DNA from: an uncultured Pseudomonadota bacterium
GTDB lineage: Bacteria; Pseudomonadota; Gammaproteobacteria; Burkholderiales; Usitatibacteraceae
Direction: 5' to 3'
DNA: 6,035 bases
Assembly (NCBI GenBank): GCA_946885905.1
Contig: CAMPHL010000176.1
Location: 1-6,035 of the forward strand
Shown: piece after piece, positions 1 to 4,746 of the stretch
Layout: each line of letters begins with the position of its first letter
How positions within the stretch are numbered: position 1 is the first letter of the stretch
Translations under genes and position numbers: made by a program
The notes under the pieces: model-generated
The model's database searches: none
What the model was told of the DNA's origin: nothing
Seen by the model: only the letters and a program-made list of their open reading frames with translations

Positions 1-787
1 CGGGGCCCTCGAGCCGGACTTGCAGGTCGCGCCACGGCCGTTCCTCGAACGATTCGCCGCCACCGGAGCCGGAGCCGCTGCCCGAGCTCGAGCCCGGGCG
101 CGAGGCCGAGCTCGCCCCGTACACGCGGCTGATGTTGATGCCGCCCAGGAAGGCCACGCGCCCATCGACCAGCAGGAGCTTGCGATGGTCGCGCGCCTGG
201 GCGCCGACCGGCCCGCGCTTGAGCAAGCCCGGAGCCGGCGGGTTGAACACCGCCACGGCGATGCCCGCCTGCTCGATCTGCTCGAAAAAACTCTTGGGCG
301 TGTTCATGGAGCCGACCGCGTCGTAGATGAGGCGCACCTTCACGCCGGCCCTCGCGCGCTCGGCCATCGCCTCGGCGAACTCGCGCCCGACCTCGTCATC
401 CTCGAAGATGTACATCTCCATGTGGATGTGGTGCTTCGCGCCCCGGATGGCCTGGAGCATCGAGCGGTACGTCGCGCGCCCATCTTCCAGCGGCGTGGCG
501 GCGTTGCCGACCGAAAGCGGCGAGCCGGCGAGCGCCTCCTCGACGGCGATGTGCCGGTCGAGGACCGCGGAGTCGGGCGAGCGGCGCTTGAGCTCGTCGA
601 GGATCTTCTGGCTCTGCGCGTGCGAGAGAGCGCCCTTGCCGTCGGCCAGCCGCACGGTCTCGCGCTCGCTCGCGAGCATGAACCGGTCGATGGGCTGGAT
701 CGTCGCGCACGCGGCGCAGGCCGCCACGGCGAGGACCGCCAGGAAGGCCGCGAGCCGACGTGCGACGTGGGCCGCGGCGCTAGCCAC
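1..787 (-). CDS. Phospholipase D / cardiolipin synthase-like protein with lipoprotein-type signal (3' part cut off by window edge)
   Basis: Only the first 262 residues lie in the window. The first HKD half-site is visible as HRKLLLVD (H201, K203, D208), followed by FLGGINIS. It is preceded by the typical N-lobe of bacterial cardiolipin synthases (about 91-160: a DG-x-ATY segment, HHIHMEMYIFEDDEVG, and VRLIYDAVGS). PLD-family enzymes of this type transfer phosphatidyl groups between phospholipids via the HKD histidines; a full enzyme has a second HKD, expected beyond the left edge. The GTG start is chosen because it gives a basic n-region (R10, R11), a hydrophobic stretch and a lipobox-like VAAC (C24; C27 is a second candidate). 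This predicts a membrane-anchored envelope protein. Residues 226-244 are a Ser/Gly-rich low-complexity stretch before a conserved WRD. The start codon directly follows the TAA of the upstream gene, so the two are probably co-translated. Whether it makes cardiolipin or acts as a general phospholipase cannot be decided. Family is confident; exact enzyme is not. Confidence 0.88.
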   Translation of the reverse strand, partial: MASAAAHVARRLAAFLAVLAVAACAACATIQPIDRFMLASERETVRLADGKGALSHAQSQKILDELKRRSPDSAVLDRHIAVEEALAGSPLSVGNAATPLEDGRATYRSMLQAIRGAKHHIHMEMYIFEDDEVGREFAEAMAERARAGVKVRLIYDAVGSMNTPKSFFEQIEQAGIAVAVFNPPAPGLLKRGPVGAQARDHRKLLLVDGRVAFLGGINISRVYGASSASRPGSSSGSGSGSGGGESFEERPWRDLQVRLEGP

Positions 788-1429
788 TTACCCCACGAGC
801 CTCAGGCAGCGCCCGAGCTGGTAGACGTGGCGGCGGCTGCCGCGCGGGCGGCCGAACGCGGTGGGCTTCGGGATGACCGGGCACGGAGGGTTGCGGTAGC
901 CGCCTTCCTCCAGCGTCGTGTCTTCCGCGACCTCGGCCCACACGCCGCCGCGCACGGGGCGGAAGATCCACTGCACATACCCGGCGCGCGATGCCGCCTC
1001 GATGAGCTCCTCCGAATCGGGCACCTCGGCGACGATGGGCGGCTGTCCGTCGATGGCGATGGGCAGCGTGCCGAAGGCGCCCATGCACTCGAGCGATTCC
1101 TGCTCGTCGGCGCCGGGCCGCACGAAGGGCGGCGCCTCGATGCGAGCGAGATCCCACGAGCCCAGCTCCCATGCGGTGTCGAGCACGTCGTTCTCGAGCT
1201 CGCCCAGCTGGTCCCAGCGCTCGTTGAGTTGCAGCGCGGAGCTCGGCACCGATTGATAGGCGATCACGTTGGCGTCGGTGACGTTCGCGAGCTTCGTTTC
1301 GACAAAGCCGTGCCAGTGCAGCGTGAGCACGACCGGCGTGTTCGCGTACGGCACCGCGGCCACCGTCACGGCCACGAGCGGCAGTCGGTTGGAAATCAGT
1401 TGCGTCTCGATCCGGTCCAGCAGGTCCAT
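788..1429 (-). CDS. Hypothetical protein, 213 aa, coupled to PLD gene
   Basis: I do not recognise this family. The ATG at 1429 is preferred over an in-frame GTG at 1465 because a GGAGG (1440-1436) lies 6 nt upstream of it. The protein begins MDLLDRIETQL, then has a hydrophobic, beta-like stretch (about 17-40) and the segment LTLHWHGF (36-42). The middle is acidic (about 70-115), and the C-terminus is basic and proline-rich (RPRGSRRHVYQLGRCLRLVG). There is no signal peptide and no convincing membrane helix, so it is probably cytoplasmic. Third codon positions are strongly G/C, as in the neighbours, supporting a real gene. Its TAA abuts the GTG of the phospholipase D-like gene, which suggests an operon of two and perhaps a related role, but that is inference from position only. 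No known motif was found, so no function is offered. Confidence 0.75.
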   Translation of the reverse strand: MDLLDRIETQLISNRLPLVAVTVAAVPYANTPVVLTLHWHGFVETKLANVTDANVIAYQSVPSSALQLNERWDQLGELENDVLDTAWELGSWDLARIEAPPFVRPGADEQESLECMGAFGTLPIAIDGQPPIVAEVPDSEELIEAASRAGYVQWIFRPVRGGVWAEVAEDTTLEEGGYRNPPCPVIPKPTAFGRPRGSRRHVYQLGRCLRLVG

Positions 1430-1435
1430 TGCATG

Positions 1436-1440
1436 CCTCC
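1436..1440 (-). promoter_or_regulatory. Ribosome binding site for the 213-aa gene
   Basis: Read on the minus strand this is GGAGG, 6 nt before the ATG at 1429. It is the strongest Shine-Dalgarno sequence in this intergenic region and decides the ATG over the in-frame GTG at 1465, which has no such site. Confidence 0.65.
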
Positions 1441-1614
1441 GAGCGTCAGAAACGATTTCCCGCACCAGGGTTCGGCCGACTGGTCCGAACGAAGCAACTG
1501 CTGTGCTCGTTTCATTTTTTTCATGAAATCAACGCCGCGTGTTGCTAGCACTCCCTTCCGGTGGTTGCCAACAGCGCTCCTGCGCTCCGACAGTAGAATG
1601 TGAATCCCGCCTAC

Positions 1615-1619
1615 GAGGA
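1615..1619 (+). promoter_or_regulatory. Ribosome binding site for the 105-aa gene
   Basis: GAGGA lies 9 nt before the GTG at 1629. It supports starting the small gene there rather than at an in-frame GTG at 1539, where codon usage is poor. Confidence 0.5.
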
Positions 1620-1628
1620 CCGCACCGA

Positions 1629-1946
1629 GTGCCCCTTCTGGGAAAGGCCGAGAAGAGCCAGCTCGAGGAACTGATCCTGCAGAAGCTGCGCGCCCACTAC
1701 GATTCCAACGGCCCGGATGCCATCCTGGTGGACGGCGCGCGCGTCGTAGTGCACGGAAATGGCGTGGAGATCGACCACGGCGAGGCGCCCGATCCGCTGG
1801 CCGCGGTCCCGGTGAAGACGCTCTTCACCGCGCTTTGCTACCTCTCGGCGGGCTCGCCCGCGATGCCGCGCGAGGCGCTCGACTCGCTCGCCACCGAAGC
1901 CACCAGCGTCGCGGCAGCCCACATCAACCGCATCGTCCCCGAATGA
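1629..1946 (+). CDS. Hypothetical protein, 105 aa, upstream of and overlapping bioA
   Basis: This family is not recognised. The GTG start is chosen because GAGGA is well spaced before it and because strong third-position G/C begins here; the same frame extends upstream to 1539 but with poor codon usage. The protein is soluble-looking. It has an amphipathic N-terminal helix (KSQLEELILQKLRAHY), a central glycine-containing beta-like part (DAILVDGARVVVHGNGVEIDHGE, about 35-57) and a C-terminal part likely to be helical (about 65-102). There is no signal peptide or membrane helix. Its TGA overlaps the bioA ATG in an ATGA, so the two should be translationally coupled, and bioA has no good Shine-Dalgarno of its own. 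It is the first gene of the plus-strand operon. A role connected to BioA is possible but rests on position alone. Confidence 0.7.
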   Translation: MPLLGKAEKSQLEELILQKLRAHYDSNGPDAILVDGARVVVHGNGVEIDHGEAPDPLAAVPVKTLFTALCYLSAGSPAMPREALDSLATEATSVAAAHINRIVPE

Positions 1947-3229
1947 ACGCCGGCGGCAACGGCGCCATGGTGAGGCGCAGCCTCGCCGCCGTGTGGCATC
2001 CCTGCACGCAGATGAAGTCGCACGATCGCCTCCCGCTGGTGCCGATCGCGCGCGCGAATGGTGCGTGGCTGACGGATTTCGACGGTCGCCGCTACCTGGA
2101 CGGCGTGAGCTCGTGGTGGGTGAACCTCTTCGGGCACTCGCACCCGGCCATCAACGCGGCCATCGTCGACCAGCTCGAAAACCTTGACCACGTGATGCTC
2201 GCGGGCTTCACGCACGCCCCCGCGGTCGAGCTCGCCGAACGCCTGGCCTCGCTGGCACCCGGCCGGCTCGGCCATGCGTTCTTCGCTTCCGACGGCGCCT
2301 CGGCCACCGAGATCGCGCTCAAGATGGCCTTCCACTACTGGGCCAACCGTGGGCGCGCCTCGAAGAACCGTTTCGTGGCGCTTGCCGGCGGCTATCACGG
2401 CGAAACGGTGGGCGCGCTCGCCGTGACCGACGTGCCGATATTTCGCGACGCCTACGCGCCGCTCGTGCGCTCCGCGCTCGTGACGCCCTTCCCCGCCGAC
2501 GTCGATGCGGCGGCGCGCGCGCTCGGGCAGCTCCTGGAGGAGAAAAGCGACGAGATCGCGGCGCTCGTCGTGGAGCCCCTGGTGCAGGGCGCTTCGGGCA
2601 TGCGCTTCTACCCGGCCGAGTACCTGAAGCGCGCGCGCGAGCTTTGCGACCGCCACGAGGTGCTGCTCGTGGCCGACGAAATCATGACGGGCTTCGGCCG
2701 CACGGGAACGATGTTCGCCTGCGAGCAAGCCGGCATCGCGCCCGACCTGATTTGCCTGTCGAAGGGGATCACGGGCGGATACCTGCCACTGTCCTGCGTT
2801 TTGTGCACCGATGCCGTCTTCGAGGCGTTTTACGACGATGATGTCGCGCGCGGCTTCCTGCATTCGCACTCGTACACCGGCAACCCTCTCGCCTGCCGCG
2901 CCGCCTGCGCGGTCCTCGACCTCTTCGAGCGCGACGACGTGATCGCCGCCAACCGCGAGCGCTCGCGGCGCTTCACCGCGCTCGCCGCGCCACTCGCCGC
3001 CCACGCGCGCGTGCGCAATTTCCGCAACCTGGGGATGATCTGGGCTTTCGAGGTCGATGCGCCCGCGCCCGGCTTCGCGATGCGCGCTTTCGAGGCGGGG
3101 CTCGCTCGCGGCGTGCTGCTGCGGCCGATCGGGAATACCGTTTACTTCATGCCGCCCTACATCGTGACCGACGAGGAGTTCCAGTTGCTCGTGGACACCG
3201 GGCTTGTCCTGGCGGAGTTGAAGCAGTGA
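1943..3229 (+). CDS. bioA: Adenosylmethionine-8-amino-7-oxononanoate aminotransferase (DAPA synthase)
   Basis: BioA is a cytoplasmic PLP enzyme that moves an amino group from S-adenosylmethionine to KAPA, giving 7,8-diaminopelargonate, the second-last intermediate before dethiobiotin in biotin synthesis. The 428 residues match the family's usual length (about 430). Visible landmarks are VWHPCTQMK (17-25), SSWWVNLFGH (56-65), the PLP-phosphate region SDGASATEIALKMAFHYW (116-133), YHGET (151-155), VVEPLVQGASGM (209-220), the PLP-binding Asp in VADE (D245), the Schiff-base lysine in LSKGITGGYLP (K274), HSHSYTGNPLAC (307-318), and the substrate-carboxylate Arg in LLRPIG (R394). The HPYT tyrosine of the E. 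coli enzyme is Cys21 here; HPCTQM occurs in other proteobacterial BioA proteins. The ATG at 1943 overlaps the previous stop (ATGA); an alternative ATG at 1967 would drop eight residues. Neither has a strong Shine-Dalgarno. No bioF, bioD, bioB or bioC is adjacent in the window. Confidence 0.96.
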   Translation: MNAGGNGAMVRRSLAAVWHPCTQMKSHDRLPLVPIARANGAWLTDFDGRRYLDGVSSWWVNLFGHSHPAINAAIVDQLENLDHVMLAGFTHAPAVELAERLASLAPGRLGHAFFASDGASATEIALKMAFHYWANRGRASKNRFVALAGGYHGETVGALAVTDVPIFRDAYAPLVRSALVTPFPADVDAAARALGQLLEEKSDEIAALVVEPLVQGASGMRFYPAEYLKRARELCDRHEVLLVADEIMTGFGRTGTMFACEQAGIAPDLICLSKGITGGYLPLSCVLCTDAVFEAFYDDDVARGFLHSHSYTGNPLACRAACAVLDLFERDDVIAANRERSRRFTALAAPLAAHARVRNFRNLGMIWAFEVDAPAPGFAMRAFEAGLARGVLLRPIGNTVYFMPPYIVTDEEFQLLVDTGLVLAELKQ

Positions 3230-3230
3230 G

Positions 3231-3351
3231 AAGCCGAGGAAACAGGGGAATCAGGGAAAAGCGTATGGGTCGTTCGTGCCTCCGTTTAGCGAAGCCGCGT
3301 AACGCCCCACGTTTTTCCCTGATTCCCCTGCTTCCCCTGCTTCCTTGGCTT
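3231..3351. repeat. Imperfect ~120-nt inverted repeat (palindromic element) at the bioA/dacB junction
   Basis: A perfect 18-nt arm, CAGGGGAATCAGGGAAAA (3243-3260), is matched by its reverse complement at 3313-3330. Pairing extends inward (GCG T..GGG, 3261-3269, against 3304-3312 with two mismatches and a G-T pair). It also extends outward if one extra 9-nt unit in the right arm is looped out: AAGCC (3231-3235) then pairs with GGCTT (3347-3351). The middle (about 3270-3303) holds a shorter imperfect hairpin. In the RNA this would be a long, strong stem-loop starting 2 nt after the bioA stop. The form (long imperfect palindrome abutting a gene end, no transposase) resembles a dispersed REP/MITE-like repeat. 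That it recurs in the genome is inference; only one copy is in the window. Confidence 0.85.
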
Positions 3352-4746
3352 TTCCTTGCTTTAGCCACGAGCGCAGCGTCAAAGGGACTTCCGCAACCCG
3401 TGCAGCAAGCGCTGGCGCGCGCGAAAGTGCCGCAGGAAGCCGTCTCGGTAGTCGTCGAGCCGGTGCTGAGCGGGCCGGTGCTCGTCTCGCACCGCGCGAA
3501 GGAATCCATGAACCCCGCGTCGGTGATGAAGCTCTTCACCACCTTCGCGGCGCTCGAGCTGCTGGGGCCCGCGTTCACGTTCCGCACCGACGTCCTCGCC
3601 ACCGGCAATGCCACGAGCGGGGTGCTGGACGGCGACCTCGTGATCCGCGGCGGCGGCGATCCCAAGCTCACGTACGAGAAGCTCTGGCAGGTCGCGCACC
3701 ACGTCCGCGCCCGCGGCATCCGCGAGGTGCGCGGGGACGTGATCTTCGACCGCGGCTACTTCGCGCCGGCGGCTCCGCACGATCCCGGCTCGTTCGACAA
3801 GGAGCCGCGCCGCGCCTACAACGTGGGGCCCGACGCGCTGCTGGTGAACTTCCAGGCGATCGATTTTCGCTTCATCCCCGAAGGCACGGCCGCGCGCGTG
3901 ACCGGCGAGCCGGACATCCCGAGCGTGGACATCGCGAGCCGCATCCGCGTGGTGCCGGGGCCGTGCGGCGCCTGGCGCCAGGGCCTGTCGTACGAAGTGG
4001 TCGAGAACGGCATGCTCGCCACCGTCACGTTCAGCGGCACCTATCCCGGCGAGTGCGGCGAGAAGAGCTGGCCGCTCGCCATCATGGAGTCCTCGCGCTA
4101 CACCGAGGCCGTGTGGCGCTGGGTCTGGAGCGAAGCGGGCGGCATCGTGCGGGGCAAGGTGCGCTCCGGCGCCACTCCGGCCGATGCCCGGCTCGTCTAT
4201 CGCCATGAATCGGAGCCGCTCGCGAACCTGGTGCGCGATACCAACAAGTTCTCCAACAACGTGATGGCGCGCCATCTCTTCCTCGCCCTGTCCGCCGAAC
4301 CCAGCGGCGCGGGCGGGCAGGCGCAGGCGAGCGCGCGCGTGGTGCTCGACTGGCTCGCGCGCAGGTCGATCGAGGCCTCCGAAGTCGTCCTCGAGAACGG
4401 GTCGGGCCTGTCGCGCGACGAGCGTGCGAGCGCGGCCACGATCGCGACGCTGCTTCGCACCGCATGGGCAAGCCCGCTCATGTCCGAGCTCACCTCGTCC
4501 CTCCCGGTGCTGGCGGTCGATGGCACCCTCAAGAAGCGCGGGCGCCTCGCCTCGGGCCAGGCGCACCTGAAAGGCGGCACGCTCTCCGGGGTGCAAAGCG
4601 TCGCGGGCTACGTGCTCGATCACCGCGGGCGGCGCTGGATCGTGGTGATGATCGTGAACCATCCGAATGCCGGCTCGGCCCAGGGCGCCATCGATGCGCT
4701 GGTCGACTGGGTGTATCGCCAGGACGGGGTGAAGGGATCGACATGA
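3265..4746 (+). CDS. dacB: D-alanyl-D-alanine carboxypeptidase/endopeptidase, PBP4 (peptidase S13) family
   Basis: PBP4 proteins are periplasmic class C penicillin-binding proteins that cut terminal D-Ala and D-Ala-mDAP cross-links of peptidoglycan. Counting from the ATG at 3265 (493 aa), a basic n-region is followed by the hydrophobic FSLIPLLPLLPWLFLALA (17-34) and an Ala-rich cleavage region (ALA or SAA, about 34-38). The active-site SxxK is SVMK (S86, K89) in NPASVMKLFTT. SxN is SNN (330-332) in TNKFSNNVMARHL. NGSGLSRDERAS (378-389) is typical of the family. The third motif reads KGGTLSGV (436-443), i.e. KGG in place of the usual KTG. An in-frame GTG at 3226 forms a GTGA overlap with the bioA stop and has GGAG 8 nt upstream; it would add 13 residues. 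The ATG has AGGG 8 nt upstream and gives a more normal signal peptide, but either start is possible. The signal-peptide core lies within the inverted repeat 3231-3351. Confidence 0.93.
   Translation: MGRSCLRLAKPRNAPRFSLIPLLPLLPWLFLALATSAASKGLPQPVQQALARAKVPQEAVSVVVEPVLSGPVLVSHRAKESMNPASVMKLFTTFAALELLGPAFTFRTDVLATGNATSGVLDGDLVIRGGGDPKLTYEKLWQVAHHVRARGIREVRGDVIFDRGYFAPAAPHDPGSFDKEPRRAYNVGPDALLVNFQAIDFRFIPEGTAARVTGEPDIPSVDIASRIRVVPGPCGAWRQGLSYEVVENGMLATVTFSGTYPGECGEKSWPLAIMESSRYTEAVWRWVWSEAGGIVRGKVRSGATPADARLVYRHESEPLANLVRDTNKFSNNVMARHLFLALSAEPSGAGGQAQASARVVLDWLARRSIEASEVVLENGSGLSRDERASAATIATLLRTAWASPLMSELTSSLPVLAVDGTLKKRGRLASGQAHLKGGTLSGVQSVAGYVLDHRGRRWIVVMIVNHPNAGSAQGAIDALVDWVYRQDGVKGST
3322..3348 (+). 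repeat. Three degenerate 9-nt tandem units in the signal-peptide region of dacB
   Basis: The units are ATTCCCCTG (3322-3330), CTTCCCCTG (3331-3339) and the diverged CTTCCTTGG (3340-3348). In the dacB frame they encode IPL, LPL and LPW. The left arm of the inverted repeat has one unit fewer, so the extra one looks like a 9-nt expansion that kept the reading frame and lengthened the hydrophobic core by three residues. Confidence 0.7.
4731..4737 (+). promoter_or_regulatory. Ribosome binding site for aidB inside the dacB end
   Basis: GAAGGGA lies 5 nt before the ATG at 4743, within the last codons of dacB. It supports this start over the in-frame ATG at 4755 and shows aidB can be initiated by ribosomes finishing dacB. 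Confidence 0.55.

Larger units (their letters stand above)
1430..1628. promoter_or_regulatory. Divergent intergenic region, presumed to carry both promoters
   Basis: This is the only substantial non-coding gap in the window. It separates the minus-strand pair from the plus-strand gene cluster, so promoters for both should lie here. Visible elements: an AT-rich patch at about 1509-1530 containing the 10-bp palindrome TTTCATGAAA (1519-1528); a direct repeat GCGCTCC-T-GCGCTCC (about 1574-1588), part of which can form a small AGCGC/GCGCT hairpin; and TAGAAT (1594-1599), a fair match to a sigma-70 -10 box for the plus strand. The nearest -35-like TTGCCA (1565-1570) is 23 nt away, too far for a standard promoter, so the -10 call is weak. 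On the minus strand TTGGCA (the same bases) is followed after 17-18 nt only by a poor -10. No riboswitch or operator is recognised, and I saw no clear biotin operator. Confidence 0.4.

Noticed and set aside
1565..1599. TTGCCA / TAGAAT as a sigma-70 promoter for the plus-strand operon.
   Set aside because: The spacer is 23 nt, well outside the usual 16-18, so the pair is not called; only the -10-like box is noted as weak.
20..1603. A very long plus-strand open frame (about 527 codons) opposite the PLD-like gene and the 213-aa gene.
   Set aside because: Its protein is Arg/Ala/His/Gly-rich, matches no family and is the antisense reading of two genes with good motifs and ribosome sites; stop codons are scarce in GC-rich DNA.
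1600..1674. A 24-codon GTG-initiated frame (VNPAYEDRTECPFWERP) overlapping the start of the 105-aa gene.
   Set aside because: It is short, has no clear ribosome site and stops inside the 105-aa gene; GAGGA spacing and codon bias favour the GTG at 1629.
1838..3004. A 388-codon minus-strand open frame within bioA.
   Set aside because: It is antisense to a clearly identified bioA, and its composition (Arg, His, Glu, Ala-rich, no domains) is that of a shadow frame.
3231..3351. The inverted repeat as a rho-independent terminator for bioA.
   Set aside because: No terminal U-run follows the stem (the T-run lies inside the right arm), the stem is far longer than usual, and dacB reads through it.
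3147..3719. A minus-strand open frame of 190 codons containing a hydrophobic segment similar to the PBP4 signal peptide.
   Set aside because: The similarity is the expected result of reading the other arm of the inverted repeat; the rest is antisense to bioA and dacB with no family resemblance.
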